A stretch of 64,000 nucleotides of DNA from Streptomyces sp. DSM 15324 (GTDB lineage: Bacteria; Actinomycetota; Actinomycetes; Streptomycetales; Streptomycetaceae): assembly GCF_001514285.1 (NCBI RefSeq), contig NZ_KQ949027.1:310001-374000 (forward strand), given 5' to 3'. The position numbers and the translations under genes were made by a program. Below the pieces are notes generated by a model. The model saw nothing but the letters and a program-made list of their open reading frames with translations. It had not been told where the DNA came from and ran no database searches. Positions 1-7,610 of this stretch are shown here, one piece after another (the stretch's first letter is position 1; every line of letters begins with the position of its first letter).

Positions 1-591
1 GCGGGCGTGGCCCAGTTCGGCTCCGGGGACGCCACCACGTGCGCGTCGATCTACTTCGCGGGGGGCCTCTTCTTCAACACGGGTGGTTTCACCTCCCTCC
101 TCCAGGTCGTCAACGCACCCCGCCACGTCCCCGGCGGCGAGGGCCGACTGGTCACGCCCCCGTGGCGCTGGTGGAGTTACGAGCCCTCGCGCATCGACTG
201 GCTGAGCGTGTTCGTCCTCTTCGTCGGCACCCTGGTCTTCGGCGTCAACCTGCTGGACTCGTTCCTCCAGGGTCTGAGCGTGCAGCAGGTCAACCGGCTG
301 ATCTGGGTGCCGGACGTGATCGGCTGCATGCTGTTCCTGATCTCCGGTCACCTCGGCTTCGTCGAGCTCTGCCACGGCCACCGGCTCTGTCTGCGCCGCC
401 GCAGCCTCGGCTGGTGGATCGTCGCCGTGAACCAGTTCGGCTCCGTCCTCTTCATGGTCTCGGCGATCGCCGCGTACACCCGCCCCGCGACGGACAGCCT
501 CGTCAACACGGACATCGCCAACTGGGGCACCCTGCTCGGCGGGGCCTGCTTCTCGGTGGGCGGAGTCCTGCAGCTCTTCGAGCGGCCCTGA
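1..591 (+). CDS. Multi-pass membrane protein of unknown function (5' end probably outside window)
   Basis: The reading frame is open to the left edge, so the true start may lie outside the window; the first in-window start is the GTG at 7. From that GTG the product is 194 residues with about five hydrophobic segments, near residues 15-35, 65-85, 98-121, 135-158 and 170-191. A short basic stretch (HRLCLRRRS) lies in a probable cytoplasmic loop. I recognise no catalytic motif and assign no function. It ends 27 bp before the stop of the small minus-strand gene that follows, so the two are convergent. Confidence 0.7.
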   Translation, partial: AGVAQFGSGDATTCASIYFAGGLFFNTGGFTSLLQVVNAPRHVPGGEGRLVTPPWRWWSYEPSRIDWLSVFVLFVGTLVFGVNLLDSFLQGLSVQQVNRLIWVPDVIGCMLFLISGHLGFVELCHGHRLCLRRRSLGWWIVAVNQFGSVLFMVSAIAAYTRPATDSLVNTDIANWGTLLGGACFSVGGVLQLFERP

Positions 592-617
592 CACCGCCGT
601 GGGGGTCCTTCGAGGAC

Positions 618-901
618 TCAGTCCACCACCTGCGGATCACGGAAGTAGTAGACGACCGTCACTCCCATGCCCTTGGTGTGTGTGTGTAGACGACCGTGAT
701 CGCCTCGGCCGAGTCGCGGGCGAGCGGGGTCGTGTACGTGTACTCCACCGACGGCGGCCGCCAGCCGGGGATCGCTCGGCCCACCGCCGGGTCGCGTCCG
801 ATCGCCAGGAGCGCATCCCGGACGACCTCTCGCTCACCCTCGGTCAAATCACCGAACGCCTTCTTCGCGGGCTCGGCCTCCTCCAGAGGGACATCGTTCA
901 C
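618..901 (-). pseudogene. Small RelE/ParE-like protein with a C-terminal dinucleotide-repeat frameshift
   Basis: The GTG start at 901 overlaps the stop of the upstream gene (898-900), giving a GTGA coupling. As sequenced, the frame ends at 659 after 80 residues. The frame breaks in a (GT)6 tract at 676-687. Removing one GT unit restores a 93-residue frame ending at 618, with a C-terminus reading VTVVYYFRDPQVVD. Size, the charged LTEGEREVV helix and the beta-rich end (ITVVYTHTKGMGVTVVYY) resemble a RelE/ParE-type toxin fold; this is an inference from appearance only. The gene may be a pseudogene, may vary by slippage, or the extra unit may be a sequencing error. Confidence 0.45.
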
Positions 902-1173
902 GCAGGGCCGCCTTCGCCGCGCGCGTCCTCCAGAGCGGTCATGATCTCCGGCGAGTTCCTGATCAGGATCCGGTGCCGGTAGGCCCGTACCACTGCCGCC
1001 GCGCCCGCGAAGTCGTTGGTCGGGGCGGCTCCTATGGCGGCGGCCAGCTCCTGCTCGAAACGCTCCCGGTCACCAGGGAAGCCGTAGCGGCTGAGCGCAC
1101 TGCGCAGATCGTCCACGGTCCGGATCTCCGGGAGCGGCATCGCTCCCCAGCCGTGCTCGGGCTGTGCGCTCAT
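898..1173 (-). CDS. Small protein upstream of and coupled to a toxin-like gene (possible DUF6247-type)
   Basis: This gene encodes 91 residues from the ATG at 1173, which has a good AGGAG ribosome site about 6 bp upstream. A longer frame reaching 1281 would overlap the neighbouring ATPase gene and lacks such a site. The protein has the pattern PEIRTVDDLRSAL...RFEQELAAAI, then a mostly helical C-terminus ending DARGEGGPA. This resembles short Streptomyces proteins often annotated as DUF6247, from memory. It overlaps the following RelE/ParE-like gene by 4 bp. The pair therefore has the layout of an antitoxin-toxin operon, but neither activity is proven by the sequence. Confidence 0.6.
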   Translation of the reverse strand: MSAQPEHGWGAMPLPEIRTVDDLRSALSRYGFPGDRERFEQELAAAIGAAPTNDFAGAAAVVRAYRHRILIRNSPEIMTALEDARGEGGPA

Positions 1174-1247
1174 GGTCTGCTCCTGACGAACGAGGCATGG
1201 CTCCTCTTCCAGTATGGCGCCGACGAACCGGGCCCGGCAGCCCGTAC

Positions 1248-1691
1248 TCACCGCGCCACCCCGCCTCCGCAGTCCGCCCACAGCAGCTTGCCGCCCCTCG
1301 ACGCGCCGAGTTCGCGCAGCACGGACACGCCCACCTCGTCGGCACAGGCCCGCACCAGATGCAGCCCCCGGCCGCCTTCGGTGTCGGGCGGCGGTACGGC
1401 GTCCTTGTCGACGTCGGCCGAGAAGGCGGGCGGGATCCTCGGATCCGTATCCCAGACGGCGACCCGTAGGCGGCCGGGGTGCGGGGACAGGACGCGTAGG
1501 GAGTACGGGCCCTTCGTATGGCAGTGCGAGTTGGCGAGCAGCTCACCCGCGACCAGCTCCGCCGTGGGCGTCAGCTCGCCCAGGTCATGGGCGGCGAGGA
1601 TCAGCCTGAGGGTGCCTCGGGCGATACCCGGTGCGCGTGGATCTCGGGGAAGGTGCAGGGTGTAGTTCCAGCACGGGGTTACGGTGGCCAT
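1248..1691 (-). CDS. RsbW-type ATP-binding protein (anti-sigma-like histidine-kinase-fold ATPase)
   Basis: The product is a 147-residue stand-alone HATPase domain. The N-box is ELLANSHCHTKG with E50 and N54, the D-box is VAVWDTDPR with D81, and the G-box is TEGGRGLHLV near 104-113. These are the hallmarks of the RsbW/SpoIIAB-like ATPases that Streptomyces carries in many copies. It is divergent from an HTH-DUF5753 gene that is itself followed by DUF397, a recurrent three-gene module in this genus. By family it should bind ATP and may act by protein-protein binding; its partner is unknown. Cys106-equivalent features or fused domains are absent. Confidence 0.88.
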   Translation of the reverse strand: MATVTPCWNYTLHLPRDPRAPGIARGTLRLILAAHDLGELTPTAELVAGELLANSHCHTKGPYSLRVLSPHPGRLRVAVWDTDPRIPPAFSADVDKDAVPPPDTEGGRGLHLVRACADEVGVSVLRELGASRGGKLLWADCGGGVAR

Positions 1692-1891
1692 GGAAGTCTC
1701 CGATCACTGAGGGGAGTTGGACGGGTGCCTGGTGTCATTGCCGCGGCGTCCCGCGGTGCGCTTCCGGGCGGGGCGCCTGGTTCAGTACGCTATCGACCGG
1801 ACACCTAATACATTTCCCATTTCGGCAATCACGTGAGGTTTTCCCTCGTGTGAGTGACACCAACGCGCAGCTTTCCAAGGAAGGTCGGCCA

Positions 1892-2743
1892 TTGGCCCCC
1901 AAGACCGCGACGAGTGCCCGCCGCCTCCGCCTCGGCACGGAGCTGCGCAGGCTCCGGGAGAGGGCAGGGCTGTCCGTCACCGAAGGGGCCCGTCAACTCG
2001 GCGTCAGCCAGGCCCAGCTCAGCAATATCGAAGCAAGTCGATTCGGCGTGAGTGCGGACAGGTTGCGGGCGCTGGCCCGCATCTACCGCTGCTCGGACAC
2101 CGCCTACCTCGATGGCCTCATCGAGCTGGCCGGTGAGCGGAAGACCGGCTGGTGGGAGACCTTCCGCGAGATGCTGCCCGCCGCGCTGCTCGACCTGGCC
2201 GAGACCGAGCACTACGCCACCGCGCTCCAGGCAGCCAACACCGCGCACGTTCCCGGCCTGCTTCAACTCGCAGACCACGCACGCGCCATCTTCGAACTGG
2301 CTGTTCCCGAGTTCAGCCGCCGTGAGCTCGAACTACGCGTGAACTTCCGGCTCCAGCGCCAGGCGCTGTTGGACCAGGCGCCCCCGACGCCGTATCAGGC
2401 GATCATCCACGAAGCCGCACTCCGCGTACCCGTCGGTGGCACATCAGTCGCGAAACGCCAGTTGGGGCACCTGCTGGCCCAGAGCGAGCGCGACGGCATC
2501 ACCATCCGGGTGATCCCCTTCGCCATCGGGGCCTACCCGGGGTCCGGCCAGACCTTCCTGTACGTCCATGGCGCCGTGCCCCGGCTCGACACGGTCTCCT
2601 TGGACCAGTCGCACGGACCCGCACTGGTCGACGCCGAAGCCGGACTGGACACCTACCGGAATCTGCTGCAACGGATGGAATCCGTGGCCCTGTCCCCGGA
2701 GAAGACCCGCGACTTCATCCACAACCTGGCCACTGAACTGTGA
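1892..2743 (+). CDS. Helix-turn-helix (XRE) regulator with DUF5753 domain
   Basis: The protein starts with an XRE helix-turn-helix (residues about 13-65; ELRRLRERAGLSVTEGAR, then QAQLSNIEASRFG). It continues into DUF5753, whose signatures VPGLLQLADHARAIF, YQAIIHEAALR and LDTVSLDQSHGP are visible. I chose the TTG at 1892 because AAGGAAGG lies 8-13 bp upstream and the family usually starts MxPKTA. A GTG at 1850 in the same frame is possible. It sits 10 bp before the DUF397 gene and is divergent from the ATPase gene. Family members act as developmental or antibiotic regulators with a DUF397 partner; the target here is unknown. An intact counterpart of the truncated copy at 39.5-40.1 kb. Confidence 0.85.
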   Translation: MAPKTATSARRLRLGTELRRLRERAGLSVTEGARQLGVSQAQLSNIEASRFGVSADRLRALARIYRCSDTAYLDGLIELAGERKTGWWETFREMLPAALLDLAETEHYATALQAANTAHVPGLLQLADHARAIFELAVPEFSRRELELRVNFRLQRQALLDQAPPTPYQAIIHEAALRVPVGGTSVAKRQLGHLLAQSERDGITIRVIPFAIGAYPGSGQTFLYVHGAVPRLDTVSLDQSHGPALVDAEAGLDTYRNLLQRMESVALSPEKTRDFIHNLATEL

Positions 2744-2753
2744 AAGGACCCGC

Positions 2754-3023
2754 ATGACCTCCTACACATGGCAGAAGTCGTCCTACTGCGCCCAGGGCGA
2801 ATCGTGTGTCCATGTCGCCGCCACGGCCCAGAAGTCCTCTTACTGTGCCCAAGGCGAAGCCTGCGTCCACATATCCACAGCCCCCCACGCCCACACCATC
2901 CACCTCACCGAATCCGCCGACCCCGCCCACACCGTCCTCTCCGCCACCCCCACCGCCTTCGCCGCCCTCCTCCGTACCCTCGGGCGGAACCCGGACGGCC
3001 GTCGCCCGCGTCCTCGCCTCTGA
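2754..3023 (+). CDS. DUF397 protein with a duplicated N-terminal motif
   Basis: This 89-residue DUF397 protein has an AAAGGA ribosome site starting at the stop of the upstream HTH gene, so the two are surely co-transcribed. The family begins WxKSSYS..xxCVEV; here the motif is present twice in tandem, WQKSSYCAQGESCVH and then QKSSYCAQGEACVH. The usual body follows, ending FAALLRTLG. Because the copies are nearly identical in DNA and spaced 57 bp apart, this is a recent internal duplication that keeps the frame. Both copies have cysteine where most family members have serine (SSYC). Function is probably partner of the DUF5753 protein. Confidence 0.85.
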   Translation: MTSYTWQKSSYCAQGESCVHVAATAQKSSYCAQGEACVHISTAPHAHTIHLTESADPAHTVLSATPTAFAALLRTLGRNPDGRRPRPRL

Positions 3024-3050
3024 CCGGATCCGATGCGGAGGGGGCTGCAC

Positions 3051-3605
3051 ATGAACGCGGGTCAGCAGACGGAGTTCCATGCATCGTGCGGGCACCTGAT
3101 CTCGGCGCCGACCGACCGGGCCGGGCAGGACGTGCGCTGCCCCCACTGCCATCAGGTGGTCCGCGTCCCGCAGCCCGACGTTCCGTACGCCTCCCCCGTC
3201 CCCGTACCGGCCAGTGCCGTCGAGCCGGCCGCACTGACCGCCGTCTATGTGGTCGCGCTGCTCGGGGGACTCGCCGCGGCCTTCTACATCTACTTCCTCG
3301 CCTTCGACGACTTCTCCGAGTCCGAGCTGGTCTCGGTCACCCCGCTGTGGTTCTTCCCGATCGTCCTCGGGCTGTACGGGTTCGTCTCCCAGCGGCTGCT
3401 GCGCCGGATGGCGACGGGCGGCGCGCGAACCCTGCACGAGGCCGCCCGTATGTCGATCGACGTGGCCGGGCACTGGGCGGCCCTGGTCCTCTTCCCCTTC
3501 CTGGTGCTGAGGTGGCGCAGCTCGCTGCTCGTGTCGCTGGCGGCGGCGGTCTTCTGGGCCGTGCTGCTCCGGCTCTTCTTCGCTCTGGTCTTCCCGAGCC
3601 TCTAG
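3051..3605 (+). CDS. Membrane protein with N-terminal zinc-ribbon-like motif
   Basis: The product is 184 residues from the ATG at 3051, which has GGAGGGGG about 7 bp upstream; an in-frame ATG at 3033 lacks a good site. Residues 11-35 carry CGH...CPHC (C13, C30, C33 with nearby histidines), a truncated zinc-ribbon-like pattern. Then come four hydrophobic segments, near 61-84, 97-113, 141-154 and 157-182. I do not recognise a named family. The ribbon probably faces the cytoplasm. No operon partner is evident, because the next in-frame sequence is a decayed gene. Confidence 0.75.
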   Translation: MNAGQQTEFHASCGHLISAPTDRAGQDVRCPHCHQVVRVPQPDVPYASPVPVPASAVEPAALTAVYVVALLGGLAAAFYIYFLAFDDFSESELVSVTPLWFFPIVLGLYGFVSQRLLRRMATGGARTLHEAARMSIDVAGHWAALVLFPFLVLRWRSSLLVSLAAAVFWAVLLRLFFALVFPSL

Positions 3606-3619
3606 GACACAATGCTCCG

Positions 3620-3930
3620 GTGAAGCACTCCTCGTTCGTCCGCATCGGCCCCGCTCATGACCGGCGGCCCCGCCCGGAACCCCGGCGGGCCGAGCCCGGT
3701 CGGTGGCCGAAGCTGGAGGCCGCGCTCGCGGTGGTCAACCGGGACCTGAGGGCGACCCTGCCGGACCAGGACGCCCTGGTGGTGATGTCCGCCCCCCATG
3801 GCTGCCGTCGCCCCCGCCCGCAATCGACAGGGGTCAGGTCTACGTGGCGATGGCCGACGGACGTTGGCACGGCAACGCGGTGAACGCGTGCGACCCGGAG
3901 GAGGGCGATCCGCCGGAGCGCAACAGGCAC
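3620..3930 (+). pseudogene. Decayed small gene, frameshifted
   Basis: A GTG at 3620 opens a coding-like frame with high G/C third positions that reads KLEAALAVVNRDLRATL and DALVVMSAPHG up to about 3800. The frame then loses protein character, while a frame shifted by 2 (or minus 1) continues with VYVAMADGRWHGNAVNA near 3838-3885. Read together these look like one former small protein with an indel near 3800-3830. I do not recognise the family. The stretch lies between a membrane-protein gene and the nitroreductase-fold gene. Confidence 0.35.
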
Positions 3931-4012
3931 CCGCTCTCATCACCACGACGGCATCGGCGACCATGGAAGCAAGTGATGCAACAGCGCCTCGCGCGAAGGA
4001 GTCCACCGGACG

Positions 4013-4408
4013 ATGCCTCGCCCCCATGACCTCCGCTTCCGTGCGACCACCGCCTTCCAGCGGCATGTCGCCAATCCGCTCATGCGCCGACTGCCGTTCC
4101 ACACACTCCTGGAGACCACCGGGCGGGTCTCCGGGCAGCCCCGGCGCACCCCGCTGGGCGGGCGGCGGGTCGGTGACGCCTTCTGGCTGGTGTCGGAGTT
4201 CGGGGAGCGGTCGCAGTACGTCCGCAACATCAAGGCCGATCCCCGGGTACGGGTGCGGATAGCCGGGCGCTGGCACACCGGCACGGCCCATCTGCTGCCC
4301 GACGACGACCCGGTGGCGAGACTGCGGACCCTGCCCAAGGCCAACAGCACGGCCGTACGGGCCCTGGGGACGCGGTTGCTGACCGTGCGGGTGGACCTGG
4401 ACCACTGA
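4013..4408 (+). CDS. DDN-type F420-dependent nitroreductase/quinone reductase family protein
   Basis: The 131-residue product contains the motifs of the split-barrel deazaflavin (F420)-dependent nitroreductase family: LLETTGRVSGQPRRTPL (about 31-47), FWLVSEFGERSQYVRNI and DPRVRVRIAGRWHTGTA. Family members such as M. tuberculosis Ddn reduce quinones or nitro groups with F420H2. The physiological substrate here is unknown. The gene is monocistronic as far as can be seen. A second family member lies at 34.6-35.1 kb. Confidence 0.85.
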   Translation: MPRPHDLRFRATTAFQRHVANPLMRRLPFHTLLETTGRVSGQPRRTPLGGRRVGDAFWLVSEFGERSQYVRNIKADPRVRVRIAGRWHTGTAHLLPDDDPVARLRTLPKANSTAVRALGTRLLTVRVDLDH

Positions 4409-4502
4409 GGCCACGCCTTCGACGACCGGCGGACGACCCACAGGCGACCAGGCGGCGACCGGGCGGCGGAACATACCTCCACCCGGTCCCCCGCCCCGTC
4501 TC

Positions 4503-6788
4503 TCAGTCCCGCCGGATCAGTTCGGGATCGATGCGGCGGCCCACCAGCGGCAGCGAGCCCACCGCGGCCGCCGCCACGACGCCCAGCGCGGCGAGGGTCA
4601 GCAGCGGTATGCCCTCCACGTCCCAGCGGACCGCGCCGCCTCCGGTGATCAGATAGCTGGACTCGGCGAGCTTGCCGGTCACGAGTGCCAGGACGAGTCC
4701 GAGACCGAGCGGCAGCACGACCTGGGCGCACTGCACCGCCCGCATGGTCCTGGCCCGCGCGCCGATCAGGGTGACGGCGGTGACCTGGGAGCGGCGTTCG
4801 ACGGCCCGGTCGGTGACGGACACCAGGAAGGCGGCCACCCCGATGACCAGGCCCATGATCATGCCCAGGGCCAGCAGGGTCTCGACCACGGAGATCTGCT
4901 CCAGCCCCTGGATGTTCAGTCCGACCAGCTCGATCTCGGCGATCGGGGCGACGGCGGCGATGCCGTCGAGGACAGCCCGTACCCGTTCGGGGTCGGAGCT
5001 GCTCGCGAGGACGAAGGTCGCATCGCTCGGGCGGGCGTCAGCGGGCAGAGCGGAGGGCGGGACGAGGAGATCGGCGCTTCCGACCGCGGACGCCTCATAT
5101 CCCCGGTAGACGACCCGCTCGGTGGGCACGGTGAAGTTCCGTTTCTCGTCCCGTCCGGAGTCGGTGCGGAAGCTGAACGGGAACGACATGCCGGGTTCCA
5201 CATCGGGGCCGGAGCGAGTGTTGACGAGCCGCAGCACCTTGCCGTCCACACAGCCCTCGGTGCGCACGGTCATCCGCTCCAACTCGGCGCAGGTGGCCAC
5301 CAGGGCCGTGGCCGAGGAGGAAAAGGCCCTGGACTGGGAATCGTTGAGGTCGCGCCACGAGTCCATGAGGACGGTGTGCGCGCCGACCCCGGGGACCCTG
5401 GCGAGGTCCCGCTGCTGTTGCGCACTGAGCTTCGACAGGGGCAGGGAGTACTCCTGTACCGGGCTGTAGGGGCGGGTGACCTGTTCCAGCTGGATGAGGA
5501 CGCCTTGCGCGAGTGAGGCCGCGTAGACGAGCAGGACCAGGCCGGTGACCACCCGCATCGTGCTGCCGGGCTCGGCCTCGTTGCGCCGCATCGCCAGGTT
5601 GAGGGTCAGGGACTGCGTGGTCCGCGCGACCCGGCTCGCCAGCGCGTATGACAGCAGCGGCAGGGTGAGTACAAGTCCTACGCCGGTCAGGACGACGCCG
5701 GCGACCACCAGCACCGCGTTCAGGCCGAGACTGGAGGCGGGGTGGCCCGTCAGGCCGCTGGCGCAGAAGCCGCACACGATGCCCAGGCCGCTGAGCAGCA
5801 GCAGACCGACCCACTTGGTCGGGGGCCGTGGTACCGCCGTACGCCGAACAGCGAGTGGGTTGGCGGTCGCTTCCCGGGCGCTCTTGCGGCCGACGAACCA
5901 GGCGAGGGCCGGGCAGCCGATCAGACAGATCGCGACGGTGGTCGCGGACACGGCGCCGTCGTCCGGGTACCACCTCAGTCCGGGCAGCCCGGCCCGGGAC
6001 ATCACCTGGTTGAGCACCCAGTACTCGCCCAGTCCGAGGACTGCGCCGAGCAGGGCGGCGACGACGGTCTCGGCGGCGTTCACCCGCTGGGTGCCCTTGC
6101 TGCTCAGGCCCAGCAGCCGCAGGGCCGCGAGACGACGCATCCGGCTGGCGGCGGAGAGCCGGGCGCAGACGGACAGGAAGATGCCCAGGGGCAGCAGGAC
6201 CAGTGTGGCCAGGGCGAACCGGACGTCGGTGAGGGTGGAGGAGTCGACGGCGGGGAACGGGGCGTAGCTGTACCCGAACCCCTTCAGGGTGCGGCCCTCA
6301 GCTGCGATCTTCGCCCGTTCGGTACCAACGTACGCAAACAGCTCGTCGGGGTGTGACAGCCCGGCGGGGCCGATCACGCCAACCTCGCGGCCCGGCAGCA
6401 GACTCTTGACGGCGGGTGCCTCACGCAGTAGTTCGTGAACCCGCGGAGAGACGAAAACCTCACCCGGGGACGGCAGTTCACTCAGCCCAGGAGGCACCGA
6501 ACGCACGCCCCTGGCTCCCTTGGCAACGAACAGACGGGTGAAGGAATGGGAGCCGTAGGAATCGTCGCGCTCCAGGACGAGCGTGCCACCCACCGGATTC
6601 TTTGTCGAGATGATGGGCTCTCGTGCGGCGGAGCGTGCGTCGTGGGCGTCGATGATCGCCGGGACAGTGAGCACGAGGGCGAGGCAGCACACCCCGATGG
6701 AGCCGCCGGCCGCCATCAGGAAGAAGCGGATGCGGTTGCCGCGGCCCGAGCCGAACAACAGGCGCAGGCCGAGCAGGAATTCGGTCAC
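4503..6788 (-). CDS. ABC transporter permease, FtsX/MacB-like
   Basis: The 761-residue protein has an N-terminal membrane segment (about 15-40), a large extracellular region, then FtsX-type clusters of membrane helices near 185-260, 325-385 and 405-430. A second extracellular domain follows, and three final helices lie near 635-745. This is the duplicated-FtsX layout seen in Streptomyces export permeases. Its GTG start overlaps the stop of the ATPase gene by 4 bp (6785-6788), so the two are translated together. By family the pair probably moves peptides, lipids or antibiotics, or senses them; no regulator gene is adjacent, so the substrate cannot be inferred. Confidence 0.88.
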   Translation of the reverse strand: MTEFLLGLRLLFGSGRGNRIRFFLMAAGGSIGVCCLALVLTVPAIIDAHDARSAAREPIISTKNPVGGTLVLERDDSYGSHSFTRLFVAKGARGVRSVPPGLSELPSPGEVFVSPRVHELLREAPAVKSLLPGREVGVIGPAGLSHPDELFAYVGTERAKIAAEGRTLKGFGYSYAPFPAVDSSTLTDVRFALATLVLLPLGIFLSVCARLSAASRMRRLAALRLLGLSSKGTQRVNAAETVVAALLGAVLGLGEYWVLNQVMSRAGLPGLRWYPDDGAVSATTVAICLIGCPALAWFVGRKSAREATANPLAVRRTAVPRPPTKWVGLLLLSGLGIVCGFCASGLTGHPASSLGLNAVLVVAGVVLTGVGLVLTLPLLSYALASRVARTTQSLTLNLAMRRNEAEPGSTMRVVTGLVLLVYAASLAQGVLIQLEQVTRPYSPVQEYSLPLSKLSAQQQRDLARVPGVGAHTVLMDSWRDLNDSQSRAFSSSATALVATCAELERMTVRTEGCVDGKVLRLVNTRSGPDVEPGMSFPFSFRTDSGRDEKRNFTVPTERVVYRGYEASAVGSADLLVPPSALPADARPSDATFVLASSSDPERVRAVLDGIAAVAPIAEIELVGLNIQGLEQISVVETLLALGMIMGLVIGVAAFLVSVTDRAVERRSQVTAVTLIGARARTMRAVQCAQVVLPLGLGLVLALVTGKLAESSYLITGGGAVRWDVEGIPLLTLAALGVVAAAAVGSLPLVGRRIDPELIRRD

Positions 6789-7456
6789 CGCGCACCTCGT
6801 CCGAGGACGCCGTCGGACATCGTGTAGTGGGTGTCGGCCTGCGCCGCGATGGCGGGGTCGTGGGTCACCAGGATGACGGCGGTGCCCTGCGACCGGGCGA
6901 GGTCGAGGAACTCCTTGAGGACGGCGTCGGCGTTGGCGCTGTCGAGCGACCCGGTCGGTTCGTCCGCGAAGACGACGGCGGGCCGGTGTACGAGGGAACG
7001 CGCGACGGCGACGCGCTGGCTCTGCCCGCCGGACACCTGGGCGGGTCGGCGTTCCCGCAGGTCACCGAGGCCGAGCCGTTCGAGGACCTCGCCGGCCGCC
7101 GCGAGGGCGGGGCGCTTGCGCTGCCCGGCCAGCCTGAGCGGCAGGGCGGTGTTCTCCTCGACGGTGAGCTCGGGAAGCAACTCGCCGTACTGGAAGACGA
7201 ATCCGAAGCGTTCGCGGCGCAGCGTACTGATCTCGTCGTCGGTGAGATCGCCGAGCGTGCGCCCGTCGAACCGGACCTGACCACGGGTGACGGGCAGAAC
7301 CCCGGCCAGGCAGTAGAGCAGCGAGGACTTGCCGGAACCGCTCTGCCCGGTGATCGCCACGACTTCCCCGGCCGAGACGGACAGCTGCGCGTCACGAACG
7401 GCGAGCTGACTGCCGTAGGAGAGGTCGACTCCCGTGGCAGTGAGTATGTCGGACAT
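6785..7456 (-). CDS. ABC transporter ATP-binding protein, MacB/LolD-like
   Basis: The 223-residue ATPase starts at the ATG at 7456. Walker A is GQSGSGKSS (37-45), the Q-loop is FGFVFQYGELLPELT, the signature is VSGGQSQRVAVARSL, Walker B is VVFADEPTGSLD, and the H-loop is ILVTHD. The sequence TGSLDS after Walker B is typical of the MacB/LolD export class. It is the first gene of a two-gene operon with the FtsX-type permease. Two strong inverted repeats lie in its 5' leader or upstream (7481-7547). Confidence 0.93.
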   Translation of the reverse strand: MSDILTATGVDLSYGSQLAVRDAQLSVSAGEVVAITGQSGSGKSSLLYCLAGVLPVTRGQVRFDGRTLGDLTDDEISTLRRERFGFVFQYGELLPELTVEENTALPLRLAGQRKRPALAAAGEVLERLGLGDLRERRPAQVSGGQSQRVAVARSLVHRPAVVFADEPTGSLDSANADAVLKEFLDLARSQGTAVILVTHDPAIAAQADTHYTMSDGVLGRGAR

Positions 7457-7480
7457 TCCTGTGCTTCCCCCAAGACGCGA

Positions 7481-7547
7481 TGCGGGCCCAGGGTGTGCAC
7501 CCCTGGGCCCGCAGCAAATTTTTCTCCCCGGCTGGTCATGGCCGGGG
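7481..7547 (-). terminator. Two strong hairpins between the aldehyde dehydrogenase and ABC operons
   Basis: A perfect 13-bp stem (arms 7481-7493 and 7501-7513, 7-nt loop) and a 7-bp stem (7526-7532 and 7541-7547) lie between the stop of the ALDH gene and the start of the ABC ATPase, both on the minus strand. They most likely end ALDH-operon transcription. The 13-bp stem ends 25 bp before the ATPase ATG and could alternatively be part of its leader. A T5 tract (7519-7523) follows the 13-bp stem only when read on the plus strand. Confidence 0.6.
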
Positions 7548-7610
7548 ATCGACGGGAGATTAACAGGTGTCAACTCGCAAGGGCGGCACGGGCGGCACGG
7601 CTGATGGCGA

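Noticed and set aside
1631..1891. Upstream extension of the HTH-DUF5753 gene from 1631
   Set aside because: It would overlap the divergent ATPase gene, and the A/T-richer segment near 1800-1840 looks like promoter; starts at 1850 or 1892 fit better.
3602..4474. Minus-strand frame of 290 residues opposite the nitroreductase-fold gene
   Set aside because: Arginine- and proline-rich antisense shadow without a domain; the plus-strand gene has clear family motifs.
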